DNA of 64,000 nt, taken from NCBI RefSeq assembly GCF_001577835.2, contig NC_029541.1:2785141-2849140 (forward strand), given 5' to 3'. The notes below the pieces were generated by a model, which had not been told where the DNA came from, did not search any database, and saw only the letters and a list, made by a program, of their open reading frames with translations. Source of the stretch: Coturnix japonica. Taxonomy: Eukaryota; Chordata; Aves; Galliformes; Phasianidae. Below, piece by piece: positions 1-16,739 of the stretch (positions are counted from its first letter, which is position 1; each line of letters begins with the position of its first letter). The translations under genes and the position numbers were made by a program.

Positions 1-3000
1 ATATGAGGTTCGGGAGCGCTGTGCTGCATCATGTTGGCTGTTCCCAACCCATATAGGGGAAGGAGGCTTCACAAAAACTGGTTGAATAAGTAAATATGGG
101 GTTCCCAGTGTAGCCAGGCAAAGGATTGCTGTGAAGCTGCTGTGGCCAGGGACACAGAGATGCTCTGAGGTCCTGGTGCTTGCTCAGGGCTGGGCCCACC
201 AGTGTGTCCTATGGATGTGGGGCTCAAGCTGGCACCCTGCTGTGCTACAGAGGCACTGAGGTGCTGGAGCTGTGGGTTTTCAGGCCATTCCTGCTGCCTG
301 GGGAGGGAAGTACAAAGTACGTAGGTCAGAGCCGAGTTAATGGTTTACGCAGTGCTTGCTTCTGTATTAAACGCGCCCGTAAATATCAACCACTTCCTAT
401 CATAAAGGACGTGTATGTGCTTTTCCATTCACGAGCACAGCAGCTCTGATAGGAAATCTGATTAGACACATGGCTTCAGGGCTGGGATCTGAAGGGAGGG
501 CTGGAAGCATCCTTAAAGGCTCTACAAGGAGGTGGTGATAAAGAGACTGAGCGTGAAACACTGGCTGGTCCTAGTGTAACTCATATGAGGGTGGTGTTCA
601 CCCCTCCCTGACTTCTCCTTTTGCTTTTTGTAGTGCAGGCCCTGGTGCTGATGGCAATGCTGGTCTCTGTCTGGGCACAAGCCAGCCAGCCCTGTCCCCT
701 GTCTGTCCTCCTGACTCGGTGTCACAGTGGCTGCCAGCAGAAGGTGACCCAAGGAAGGGATGAGCAGCATTTGAGGCATTCTGGGGGCCTTTCACCTCTA
801 TGTGATTTATGCTCTGCTCAAGCGTCAGTCCAAGCTGCTTCTGCTAGAAGAAACAGAAGCAGCCTGGGCTAAGATATTAATACACTGTCCTATTAGGAGA
901 GAAGGATAATGAGTAAGTCACCAAAACTCAGTATTTCTTTTGATGTTTGGGTATGGCAGTGAGCACAGGGTCATCCCCAGCCAAAACCCAGGATCCGAAC
1001 GGTCCTCTCCTGTTGTTTTTCTCAGATACACTCATCATTTGTCTCTATTAAGTGCTGCCTGCCGTTGGCGTGCCGTGCCTGCGAGTCTCTGAGTCAGCAG
1101 GGCCGCCTCGTGCTGCCATTTACCTGCTTTGACTTCTGTGAGTTCTGCAGCCCCCTCCCTTCATCCTCATCCTGCTGGTGCCCTGAGTACCTTTAAATCA
1201 CTGTACTTGGATTTTGCTGCAGCAGAGCTGGGCTGGCCGAGCAGCAGCACCCCGCTGCATGGGGCCCTGGCAGGTGGCTCCTGGTTAAGCCACAGCCTCT
1301 TTGTGAGCCCGGATGGCCTTTTGTTCCTGCCTGAAAAGCTGAATAGCTGTCACATCTGTTGTGGGTGAGGAAAGGCTCAGCAGATGCCCTGGGCTGCTGG
1401 GGGCAGCAGGGTGGGGGTCCTCAGCATCCCCCTGCAGTGGGACCAGCCTTAGCTGTGCTCTCTGGGCATTGCTCAATGCTTGCAATGCTCTTCCTTCCGG
1501 GATTCTGCTGGCTTTGCTCTTGCAGGGCTCCTTGTGAAAGCATCATCATGCAATCACCGCAGCTCTTCCCACGGCATCCTGTATCCTCTGCCTGCTTGTG
1601 AAACTGCCAACTCACGTTGGCATCGCCAGCAAAAACATGTGGCCACAAAAGGCGTGGGGTCTGCAGGAGGCATTTGAGAGGGAAAGTAAGCAGGGAGGAG
1701 GAAAGAGTCCAGGAAGCTGAGCTTCCTCCCTGCCCTTCTGTTGCTCCTAGGGAGATATAGCTGGTATGGGCCTTGCAAATGTATTGGCAGCTGTTTGGTT
1801 TTTGTTTGCTTGTTTGTTTCTTTCGCCAGAGCAAAGTGTGAAGCCCTGCTGATGGGGGAGCAGAGAAATAAGGATGCATCTGGCTGTGGCAACAGGCCAG
1901 GGCTGCTGTTAACTCCCTGAGCCGTGGGATGCCAAGCAAAACCTGGTCCTGCCCTAATGGGTTCCCTGCTTCCACCCTGTGTGACTCACACATGACGTTG
2001 TGGGGGGCGGTGGGGCTGATTCAGCTCTGTCTGTGTGTGTGTGGGGGGGAACTAGAGCACGTTGTGTGTGTGGCTGCAGCTCCTGTGTGTGCTCTGTTCC
2101 CTTCCTTCCTTCCTGGCTCCTACATTGCACTGATGCTCTCCAATAAGGGCTCTCAGTCCTTGCAGAATTCCATATGTCTGATGCTGCTCTTGAGGCCCAA
2201 GCAGCCCCAGCCTGGCATCACGGGATGGAGGCACTTAACCCTTCCTGAATTTAAAGGGAATATGAGATGCTTTTCCCATCTCTTTGCAAGCCAAGAAATA
2301 TAAATATGGCTATGCCCTGGATACCAGAGCTAAAATGGGGACATGGGCATTGTTGTGTGGTGTTGTATAAGCCAATCTTTGTTGCTTTTTGTGAACGTGT
2401 GGTGCTGTGTTTTAACCTGAAATAGGAAAGCGTGAAGATTTGTTGTTGGCTCTGCAGAGCTTGTTGGAGGGCTCAGCACCAATGGGTTCTGTGGGGCAGG
2501 GAGGGATGGTAAAGGTGGGGATGTGGGATGCTTTCATCATGGCTTGGGCATTACCACATCCCTTCTGCATCCTCCTTCCCAAGCACCTCTCCATGCCTGG
2601 CCCTTAGTGGGCACCAGAAACGCTTCCTAAATAGACCCAATGGTGCCCTTAACAAGGCTGGCTCTGCTCCTCCACCCCTCCATCCCATAGCCAGCAGGAA
2701 GCCGGAGTGAGGCCGGGCTGTTGGCTGAGCTGAATGGCAGAGGGTGTTTGGGAGGCCATCAGGAAGCTGTTTGCTTGCCTGTGGGTGCCTGAGTACAAAA
2801 GCAAATGTCACAAAAGCAAATGTCACGGCCGTGCTGTACAGGTGATGGAGGCAGCTGCCTGGAGCTCGTTAGGAATACAATTAAGCTCCCTGAAAAGCAC
2901 TTTAAAAATTGGATGTATATTTTTGTACATCTCCTGCTTGTCTTGCTCAGAATTACCCTGTCTGCTTCCTGCTGTTCAATTTTCCCAGTGTGCAATTACC

Positions 3001-4273
3001 ATTTTCTTCTTCTTTTTTTTATTTTTTTTCCCCTTTCCTTTAAACTTCCTGACTCCCCACCCAGGCTATTGCAGCAGAGCTGTGGATAACAAAGCCCTTT
3101 CCCTGCTGCTCCAATGGATTCGATGCTGTGGAGCAAGGTGTAGAAATACAGCATGATATTCCTTAAGGCCAACCCTATTCCTGGTGCCAGAGCCCCCCCA
3201 GTGTCAACCTGAGGTCGTGGCAGTGGGTTCTTTGCTCTGCCAAACCCAGCCCCGGAGCTGCTGGAGGCAGGAAGGAAGATGAAATACACTCAGGACAGGC
3301 ACGGTTGTTGCTCTATATTTAGAAGTATAATAATTAAGGCTGGTTGTTTATCCTGACGAACACTGTAATTAATAGTCTATGGCAGCTTAGCAAATCCTTC
3401 CTGCACCTGGGAACTGTGAGTTGTCTTTGGGAAGGGCAAGAGCCTCATTAGAGGGCTGCTGTTATTTGGGGAACATCTGGCTGCTACTTTGTGCCCTCCT
3501 CGGGTCTGTGTGCTTTGGGATCATGGCCTCTGGAGCTGCCTGTATGTGGGGCCCTGGGCAGAATGACCCCACCATGGGTAGAAGGGTGAGGTGTGGGGCC
3601 AGAGGTGGTGGCTGGATGCAGATGTTGGCCCTGAAAGGAAGGAATAATGCCTGTGGATGGACAGTGTGAGGCTGCGTTACTGCCTGGAGAGACGGAGGCT
3701 TTTGGTGGCACATGGGGATGTGATGCTAACGGAGCTGCTTTGTAAGCACAGTGAGGATTGATGCTGGTTGGTCTGCAGGAATCTCAGATGTGATGCAGGG
3801 AAATGAGGACAAGCAGCTTGTGCTGATGTTAAGGATGCAGGGGAGAAGGGCGCAGAGGAGCCCTGGATTTGTATGGGAGCTGAGAGCAATTCAACCCTGT
3901 GTAATGCACAAGCCTGGCTTCTGCTGGAGTGCAGCGGTACTGCAGTGTTCCCTGCAGGGCTCAGGGCTGCGAATGTGAGCACTTCCAGACCATCTGCCTT
4001 CCCTGGAGCTGCTCTTCATTGGCTTTTGCTACCCACCAGGATCATTGGTGCTGGATCAGGAGCACAGCTGAGGGTTAACTGGATGGGCTGCACTCTGTCA
4101 CCCCCCCCTGGTGCCTCTCGGGGTGGTGGCTTTGCTCTGCTCCCACTAGATGGGGATGGAGGCATTGCATGCAGCACCCAGCCACACTCACACTGTGCCT
4201 GCATTGCCTGGGCACTGTGCTTACTGCTCTGCTCCTCGGGGTGCTGAGCTGATGGAGTTCTGCCTCTTTGCAG
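1..4273 (+). other. MAPKAPK2: MAPKAPK2 intron 1 (3' part)
   Basis: The first coding exon of MAPKAPK2 (proline-rich N-terminus, glycine-rich loop and ATP-binding lysine) lies left of the window, and this stretch is the 3' part of the intron that follows it. The intron ends with a good acceptor at 4271-4273. I found no convincing exon here; open frames of up to 190 codons (for example 1421-1993 on the - strand) resemble no protein I know. Seen inside it: an AP-1/NF-E2-like site at 1087-1099 (11 of 13 positions of the MARE consensus), a 15-bp unit repeated twice in tandem at 2795-2824, and a GT-rich tract at about 2028-2050. Confidence 0.85.
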
Positions 4274-8157
<3,884 letters not shown>

Positions 8158-9390
8158 AAGGCTCCAGCTCCGCCAGCCCTTTGAGAAAGCAATAACTATA
8201 TATATATATTTTTTAAGGAAAAAAGAAAAAAAAAAGACAAAAAGAGGCAGACTGTTCTACCAAGCGCATGGAATCCAGACCTTTATACCAGACTAGTTCT
8301 TTTTAGCTACTCACCCGTGTTTCTGACCTTTCTGGAGCAGGCGATATCCCCATCTGATCCACACTCTCCAACCTGGGAGGGGGGGTGGGATTTTATCTTA
8401 TAGTTGAACGACACTGATAATTGGATTTTATCTTTTTGGGTTTTTTTTTTTTTAATTTTTATTGTGCTTTTTGTTTTTAATTTCCTTCCAAAAGACATGG
8501 AAATTCCTGTGGTGACCCTTCCTATAGGAGGGGATAGAACAGAAATACTTCTTAAAACTACTGTAGAGCTGAAAACCTGAACAGCATCCTCCCTGCGTGG
8601 AGACTTGAGGCAAGCTTTGGGCAGGGCTTGGGGAAGGAGATCTCCCAAAGCAGCCACGTTGGTGCTGGTGGGTTGTGCTGCCCCCCTGGCCTGGAAATCT
8701 GCTGCTTTTGAAGCATGTTTAAGGGGAAAAATACACTTTGGAGCCCTGCCCTGCCCTGCAGCCTCTCCACTCGCTGGGGGCACAGGGCTCTCTGCAAGCA
8801 CCCTGTGCATCTGTGCTGCTGTCTGTCCATACGTGGCTGTGCGTCGGTACGGGGCTCACCCCCACCCTGTGCCATCCAGTTCTGACCTCAGGGTGGCTGG
8901 GGGGCTGGGTTTGGGGGTACCCCCATGGTCCCTCAGTCTGTGCAGGGCAAGGATGCTTCTCCTTTCCCCCACCAACATCATGCTGTGCTGGGGGTCCCCA
9001 GGTGATGGAAGGAGGGGATGCGGTGGTGCAGGGCTGGAGTCTTGCTGCCCTCCTGTGTGGCTTCTATGGGGGGGCTAAGAGTGAAGCCCCCATCCCCGAG
9101 CAGAACAGCGGCGCTGAAGTCTTTAATCCATGACTTATTATTTGTCACAGTGTTTTACCACATTTAATGTGCTCGGGGAGAAAGAAAAGAACCTTTTGTT
9201 TTTTTTTAAGGCCATGTTTAGTTTTTAGGTGATCTTTTAGACACTGTATGCAATTTTGTTTCAAGAAACGGTTTTTATCTTATATATATATATATATATT
9301 TTTTTTTTTTTTCTCCCATCTGTTTGCTTATACTAACCTTTCTGGTCTGCTCTTCGGTCCTTTTGGATTAAAGACTCTTCCTGCGTCTCC
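8158..9390 (+). other. MAPKAPK2: MAPKAPK2 3'UTR
   Basis: About 1.2 kb follow the stop codon without a further exon. The only well-placed polyadenylation signal is ATTAAA at 9367-9372, followed by a T/GT-rich stretch, so cleavage near 9390 is inferred. The UTR holds A-rich and T-rich tracts (8215-8240, 8440-8480) and a (TA)9 run at 9281-9298 followed by T12. The end point is inference. Confidence 0.7.
9281..9312. repeat. (TA)n microsatellite plus poly-T
   Basis: Nine TA units at 9281-9298 are followed by a run of T to 9312. It lies inside the MAPKAPK2 3'UTR just upstream of the probable polyA signal and is likely to vary in length. Confidence 0.9.
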
Positions 9391-12300
9391 CAGTCTCTCC
9401 TCCTTGCTCTCGTGGCTCCAGACCAGGTGGTGATGTCCTGAAATGGCTCCAAAGCATCTGAGCTCCCCACAAAGTGTTCTGCAGGGATGCAGTGCTGCTG
9501 CAAAGTCCCTTTGTTTGGGGACGTGGTGAGATCTGGTGGCCGGGTCTGCCTGGATGATGCTGCAGGTGGAGTTTCTTGCATGGCATTGCTGCTGGGATAA
9601 GGGGGTTTTGGGGCCATGGGTGCTTCACCCAGGTGCCAGCAGGGGGAAGTACGCATCCGGAGTTGTGGTTGTGCTGTGGGCACGTGTGGTGCTGCCACTG
9701 TCCCTTCTCTTCTGGCTGTTGTCACAGCAGGTGACGCATCAGGATTTACTGCTGCTCATCTCAATGCTTGGCTGCAGCGTCTGCAGGTGGGGAAGGAATT
9801 ACCACCACCCTCCATGCTGCCCTCCTTGTGCTTCTCAAGGTGGAGATGCTGCTGTGCTGCTCCCATGGATGCTACTGCAGGCTGCTGTCATGCAGCTGTG
9901 CAGGAAGGACAAGATCCCCATCCCACAATGATACTGCAAGCAAGAAGGAGCTTTGGCCACCTCCAAGATGACGGGAGCATCGTCTTTGCAAGAGCCAAGC
10001 GGGGAGGAGTCATTCTAGCTGCCAAGTTCCAAACCAGTGAGCTGATATCTGTACCCAGCAGCACCCCGTGGCTGTTTGCACAGCGCAGCTCTCCCCTGCG
10101 CAGCGGAAATGTGGACTGTACAAACACACACTGCACCCAGAGGTGTGAAGCTCAGTAGATCAGCTTCAGGCTCAGCCCACGGCTGTTGTTAGTGCTCAGA
10201 GCTTGCGTAGGTTCAACGTTTTGGAAAGAATTGTTGGTTTTTGTTTTTTTTTTATTAAACAAACGTAATCCCAGTGATAAAACCCCATTTGTGGGGTGGG
10301 AGGTTGGTATTTCCTTTATTGCTCCTCCTGCCCTTCCTTGCAGATCACTCCGGAAGGGCCCCGTGCACCCCAACTCCTTTTATCTGTCACCACTTTCTGT
10401 CTGTTGAGGTGGATGAAACCAGAGCTGTGTCTTTTCTGTAAAGATTCTGATACTAAAAGGAATAGTGGGGTCAGTGTGGGCGGCAGGCGAGAGCAGGGAC
10501 TTACTCACACGGGGCCATATTGTCTCGCTTTGGGTTCAAAAGCAACATTTTGAGTCACGTTTGTCCACAAAGTGCTGGAAGTGAATTGGGTGAGGAGGAG
10601 AGGAGAAGGTGACCGTGAGCTGGGGAAAGGTGTGATGGTGTTTTCTGTTATACCTGGTTAGAGCATCTTCTGAGCTGATGGGGTTGAAGGTCTCAGTCTT
10701 GGGAGGAGGTGCTCTTGTTCTCCTGCTTTCCAGTGTGGAAACCTCTGAAACCCCAAGCGATGCAGGAATGGGTGGAAGGTAATTTGTATGAAGATGTTCA
10801 TTCCCTCCTTGGTGGAGTCAACCAGTGAATACCAGCGCTGTGCCCCCTGTATTGATGTCACTCAGTTCACCCTAAACTTTGCTTGACCTTAACAGCAGAC
10901 AGAGGTGTCTGATTGGCACTGGAGATGAGGTAAGTGCTATATCCCACCCCTGGAAGTAGCACCAATGACAACAGGCAGCTCTGAGTCTCACAGCCCCACT
11001 TCCCTCAGCACCTCCTCACCCATTGCTCTTCATCATCAGCCCAAGACCCTGTGGTCGGATTCTGCTCTCACATTCCTCCTTCACACCACTCTCCCATTGC
11101 TCTGAGCTCATCCTCAGCACCATCACATTCAACCTTTGACCACCCTCACCCGTCACATCATCCCCATACGTGTGCTGCTGTGATGTCGGTGCCCAACGCT
11201 TTGCGTCAACTCAAGGGCCCATCCGTGCAATGTGCTGACTCTAAAGGAATATGTGAAAGATTCACCCGCCATCCTTTTAACGCTCGGTAGGAAAATAAGC
11301 CCCACCTTGTCATCTTTGGGTAGCAAACTTCCTGCTAAGAAGATGATACTATATTTCTCTCTCTTGCGGGGATCGGTGTTGATCAAAAACCTGGCCCTGC
11401 TCCAGGGGGACCGTCAGCATTTGCTGCCACCTGAGAGATGAATCATGGAGAATCTCGTTTCCTTGTTTGCAACGAGCAAAGTGATGAGGACAGAGATGAG
11501 GTTTGGGCTGCTTGGGGTATAGCACAGTGTGTCCATCCTCCCGTGGTGTTGGTCAATGCTGGGCAGCCCCAAAGGGACGAGCTGTGCTGGGGATGTGCAG
11601 ACAGGAGGGCGCGTTGTGCAATGGGCAGCCATCAGAGCAGCACTGAGCACTGTTGGCTATTCGTGCCTCCAGTTTTCTAATGGGAAGGGTTATGATTTAT
11701 CCCACGTGTGCACTATCATAAGCTGTTCTCGGTGCAGTGGAAGCTGGCTACTGTCTTCCATTGGCCGAGCAGGCTTTGCATCCATTGCATTTCTGCTCTG
11801 TTGGTCCCCAGGTGTGCTTTGCACAAGGCTCAGCTTTTGCTTCTGTGGTGTTTCAGAGCTGTGTTGGGATTCCTTGCAGCTCTGTTTGGAATTGCCTTAA
11901 AGCGGACCCAGTGGCAGGATGGGGTTTGGCCATTTCTTCTGATTTGGGGCCACTTCATGTTGCTAATTAGACTTTCTTGAGTGCTTTAATTAAAACACCA
12001 GGTATTAGTCTTGCTTGACCCTATGGTTAGGTGGGTCCTGCTGAGTTCTTGCTTTGAATGTAAAATCACAGAGACTTTGGACAGCCCTCATCAGGGTGAT
12101 GCTGACTGTCAGTGTGTTATGGATATAAGGGCAGTGCAGGCCACAGGAGCTGTGCTCAGCATTGCAAAAGTGAGAAACTGAAGTTTCATCTCAGGGGTAA
12201 AAGAAATTTGGCATTGCTGCCAGGAAATGAACCTTGCAGCCCTGCCTTGACCCCCTGGATTGCCTGGAGCAAAGATGTTGTTGCTTGTGCGTGATGAAAT

Positions 12301-15300
12301 GGAGGAGAGATGCTGCAAGAGGCAGAAGCACAGAAAGCAGAGATGCGAGGTGAGAGCTGGCTGGTGTGTGTCATTGCATTGCCATCCCTATCCAATGGAG
12401 ATCTCCATCTCCTCCTCAATAAGAAAGCCCAGCACTTGGATTGAGCATCCACAGGGCTGGTGTGGCTGGGAGCTAACACAATGATCTCCCTTCCATATCA
12501 CTGTACAATGGGGTGAGTCCCTGTTAGAGCTGCTCTCAGCCCCTTCCACAAATTAATAGATGGAATAGGATGAAAAAACACAGCAGGGATCACACATCTC
12601 TCTCAGTCCTGCAACCCCCCAGTGCTCAGTTCCAGCAATGGGAGCAGAGCCCTCAGGATACATCAGGATGAAGTGATTGAGAGCAAAGAGGAAAGCAAAC
12701 GGTGGCTGTTCCTGTTGGGTCCCTGCGCTGAGGGTAAGCAGCCCTTAGTCATCATGAAACCGCCTGCGTGCCGAGGAGACACACAGGGCTCAGTGCAGCC
12801 CAATGCACGGCATGGGAAGGAGCTTCACTGAAAGTGGGTGGCTTGATGAGAACCGCCGCCCCCCAAAGGGCTGTGGGTGCTATGGGAGGAACCACTTTGC
12901 TTTGCACATCCCTCTATCCAAACCCCAGCACTTTGCACATCCCATTGCACAGCCCTGGGGTAGAAGCTGCAGATGCGATGGGTGGAATTGCTTTGCACAT
13001 CCCCTGGCCCCTCACATCCATTGGTTTTGCTAGTGATGCTCCTTCTGCTGTGCTTGGTTTCTGGGACAGCAGCAGTGGGGCTGCTTTCCTGGGCTTGTCC
13101 CTGTACTATGGCTGGAAAAGGAGGCAGAGTGCTCATCTCAGCTCTATAACACCAGAGCATCGCCAGTAACTATTAAAGGCAGTACAACAGGGTGGAAATG
13201 GGCAGGCGGAAGGCTTTAGCAGTGCTTTTTGTAGGGATGTTTTGGGATACACTGAACCCTTTCTTCTCTTCTATTTTCTTTGCATCTTGTTATGCTCTTC
13301 AGAAAGAGGAGAGTTTGTGATAGGAACCTGCAAAGAGCCAATTTCAGTCACATGGGGCTAAAATCTAGGGCACAGAGAGGCATTAGCATGGCCCGAAAAG
13401 TTGAAAAAACCATTAAATAACAAGTGTTAACTGTAACCACAACTGAAATCGGGAGAGTTCTGAAAGCTTTTGCAGTTCTGATGTTGTCTTTTTGCTGCTT
13501 CGGTGCCCTCATGGCACTGATATTTGGGTCCTTGTCATGTGTGGCTGTTTGAAGTGGTGCTGGTCCCCAGCTTCATTCCTATTAGCAGAAGGTGATTGAC
13601 TTTCAGGAAAGGTTAGAGATGATAGAATGGAAAACATAGAAGGAATTGCTGCTCCACTCGTGGGCAGTCTGATGCATTTCCACCCTTGGTGTGTTCCCTG
13701 TTTGAAGTGACATTGGCTTATGGAGGAGGGAAGAGCTAATGCTTGGATATCCCAAAGTCCTCTGGAGTTTGTGTGAGTGATTGAGCTGAAGCAGTGGTGA
13801 AACCAGAACTGTTTCAGACTCTGCATGGATGCTCTCCCAACTCTTTGCTCTGGGCTCTGTGTTCTCCTTGAATCCAGGTGTTTTTCTGATGGAGAACTGA
13901 AGGATGGGGAGGCTGCTCTCATGGCAGCACCTCATAGAGCTGTTGGTGCCCATAGCAGTGATTCACCCGAATCTTGGCTGTTTCACCATTAAATCATCTG
14001 ACATCAGGGTTGTGCAAGCCTGGACTTTGCTGGTTGTCCCCAACTCTTCTATGCCACAGAGAGTGCCCTGTGTTTGAAGCATGGGCTGGGTTCTGCTGGG
14101 TTCTTAGGGAGGAAAATAAAGATGAGGAGCATGTTCTTGGCTTTGCTGCTGGAAGGAAGCCCTGTTGGTGGGGCACAGTGAGAGCTGGGTGGGTTTCCAT
14201 GTAGCATTGGCTGCAATGTGGCAGCTCAGGTCAATTGCTCTGCTGGGTTTGTGTTCTGGTTGGCTCCTGATGTCCTGTATTGCTTTACCCTATGGGAGCT
14301 GAGGCTCTGGGATTCAGGGAGCCTTCATACAACGGGGTTTTGCTCTCAGGAAACCTAAAATAAGAGATACCCAGTGAGGGAAACCATTTAGTTCCGTGGG
14401 ATAAGAAATAAAACCAACAAACCAAACAAGCAGAAAACCACCGCCTGTGAGAGATGTGACAGTCCCACGCTGTTACTGTAACACCCAGACTGAGATTGGC
14501 AGGAACTACATCAGCACTACGCAGTGTGGGATAATGAATGCAGCACCACAGCCAGAATATGGGACAGAACAACTTGGGCTGCACGAGCAGCTGCAATGCC
14601 AAATCCCTGCTATATAGAATCCTCATTTTGTTGCATTTCTCCCTAAAGGCTGATGTTTTAGGTGCGTGCTTGTAGATGCTGGGGCACCCAATGGGCTGGG
14701 ACAGGATGCAGCCTGAATGGTGTATGTGCCATGTTCTGCTTTGAGGTGGGTGTGAGTCACAGCCTTGACTTGGGATGGCCCTGGTGTGTCCATCACATGC
14801 TGCCCTTGGGTGCTGTTTATTTTTCTTCCTTTTTTATATGCGTGCCCAGGAGTGGGAAGGACTGCTGTGCATAGAGGGCACAGCCAGAAGTGACTCATAG
14901 CATTGCACCTCTGGCATTGTCATCATCATTGAGGGATTCTGGCTTTAATTGCCCAGGCAACTTCTGCAGGGCTTTCCATAGCCTCCCTCTGCAAACTCCT
15001 AAGGGATGAGACCTGCCTTTAGTTACAGGTGTGTGTGCATGTGTTTAAACCACCAGGTCAGTGTTGTGTTGCAGACATCCCTGTGTTCTGGTGTCCCCTT
15101 GCAGAGCACAGCTGTGTTCAGTGTCCTGGTCTAAACTGCTCCAGTGGCCTCAGGTAACTGGAAACCTTCCTGCTCTGTACAGTACGAGGCATCCCATCCG
15201 CTTCCTTCCTGTGGTTAAATCAGCAGAGTGACTGAGCTTTACTGAAAAACTCACCGCCAAGCTGACTCAGCCTTTTCCAAGGCAGGGGCAGGTGCTGAGC

Positions 15301-15429
15301 TCTCTGGGCTCCTACCTGGAGCTGCTGCTATAAGCTCAGGGGACATAAGTCATGTAGAAGGTGGAGATCACTCCATTTGTGATGCTGTACAGCCACATTA
15401 ACAGCTTGGAATAACAGAGGAGAGACTTT
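9391..15429. other. Intergenic region between convergent MAPKAPK2 and IL10
   Basis: Both flanking genes end here, so this is a tail-to-tail spacer. I saw no exon with protein similarity; the longest open frame (9616-10158, +) translates to a low-information Cys/Ala/Gly-rich sequence. Seen: a T-rich tract at 10228-10256 (reverse complement AATAAA plus poly-A, perhaps an old retroposed tail), three copies of CTTTGCACATCCC at 12900-12912, 12931-12943 and 12991-13003, and a palindromic AP-1/MARE-like site GCTGACTCAGC at 15261-15271. An enhancer role is possible but not shown. Confidence 0.6.
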
Positions 15430-16739
15430 GTTTGCCACAAGGTCTTTATTAGCAAAAATAATATCTTTCTTTCCATGCAAACTGATGGAGCCTCTCACGC
15501 AGTGACCTCCAGTGAGGCACTGCACTGGGAATGCTTCCCATGGGGATGCCCTTCCATCTCTATATACACACCAGAACAAGATAAATCACATATAAATAGT
15601 CACTTTTCAGCAGTAATTTACAAAGTACAGGAAAGCAAACAGCGAACTGGCTGTGTTTCATCATCCTGGTACCCAAATGCTTCTAAATATTAGAAGCAAA
15701 TGCCCTCCAGGTCTTGGGATGTTCTTCCATCTCCTCTTGCAAATTAGAAACGAAACCAAATATTGCCAGTGCTGTGTGCAGCTCTATGGATTTGAATGCA
15801 AATTACCCAACCCACCTTAAAATGGTGGCCAGTTAAATATTCTCTAACTTCTAAAAAAATAAAGAATATACATATATTATATAATAAACAGTGAATGAAA
15901 CTCAACCAAAGACTGAAAACTACCCGAGTTAATTCTACAAAGTGCAGAGTGTTTGACCCAGCAGCTCTGGAAGCCAGTTGACAGCAGCCTTTAAATCAAG
16001 TTCTATTAGAACCAATGCTTAATTCCTATCACTAATTCTCTTTGACCTGGAACAGCATAATAGGCTGGAGAAAAAGAGCCAGGCTGAACAGAGCTATTGC
16101 TGAGGCAGTCATGTGTTGTTTGCTGGGGAGCAGCTCCTCTCCTCCACGTGGCTTCCCATGCAAAGCATGAGGAGAAAACCAACCTGCTTTCAGTTACTTC
16201 TGGTCATCTTGCCTTGTGCTAATTCTGAATGTCTCAGTGCCCAATTGCAATTGCGAGACCAAAAATGGGGATGTGGTGATGGAAAGAAGTAGCTGATTGC
16301 ATAAAGAAATCATAGCTGCAAAGATGAAGAGCTGAGGGCTCAGCTGGTGTTTGCAGTTGGGTTTTGCTGAGCCCAGAGCTGGGTTTGCTGCTGCCCAATT
16401 GTTCAGAGCAATTGAATTTAGGGTAGACTCAGCTCATTGCCTGCTCCCCAGGGGGCTGGGAGCTCTGAAGCAATGAATAACAGCACTATCATAAACAGTA
16501 CAAAACAACGAGCAATAAATAGTTCACGAACTAATAACACAGCGTTGTAAACATGGACACTGAGGTATGAGGGGAGAAAAAAATAAATATTAAATTTACA
16601 TGGAAGGAAAAAACAAAACAGAACCAACCAACTTGTAAATAGAATATTGAATGTGGAGCTATAAGTCTTGAGCCCCAGCACAGCACAGTGTGATTTGTAA
16701 CCCAATAGGGTTGGGCTGAGAGCAGCTGTGTGTGTGTGC
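15430..16739 (-). other. IL10: IL10 3'UTR with AU-rich elements
   Basis: The region 3' of the IL10 stop, read on the - strand, is AT-rich and carries nine ATTTA pentamers (plus-strand TAAAT at 15582, 15593, 15684, 15834, 15992, 16516, 16584, 16591 and 16636). Three lie in the heptamer TATTTAT favoured by tristetraprolin (15592-15598, 16515-16521, 16583-16589). IL10 mRNA is a known ARE target of the p38-MK2-TTP pathway in mammals. AATAAA at 15445-15450 would end a UTR of about 1.3 kb; the exact end is inferred. Confidence 0.8.
15445..15450 (-). terminator. IL10: IL10 polyadenylation signal AATAAA
   Basis: AATAAA on the - strand (TTTATT on +), about 1290 bases after the stop codon. It is the first canonical signal with a plausible distance for an IL10-type 3'UTR. 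Confidence 0.65.

Noticed and set aside
1421-1993. 190-codon - strand open frame in MAPKAPK2 intron 1
   Set aside because: No domain, signal peptide or splice support. The length is within reach of chance in GC-rich DNA.
9616-10158. 180-codon + strand open frame downstream of MAPKAPK2
   Set aside because: The translation is a Cys/Ala/Gly-rich low-information sequence from CTG/GCA-rich DNA and matches no family I know.
10228-10258. T-rich tract whose reverse complement is AATAAA followed by poly-A
   Set aside because: It could be the tail of an old retroposed copy on the - strand, but the sequence before it resembles no gene or SINE that I recognise.
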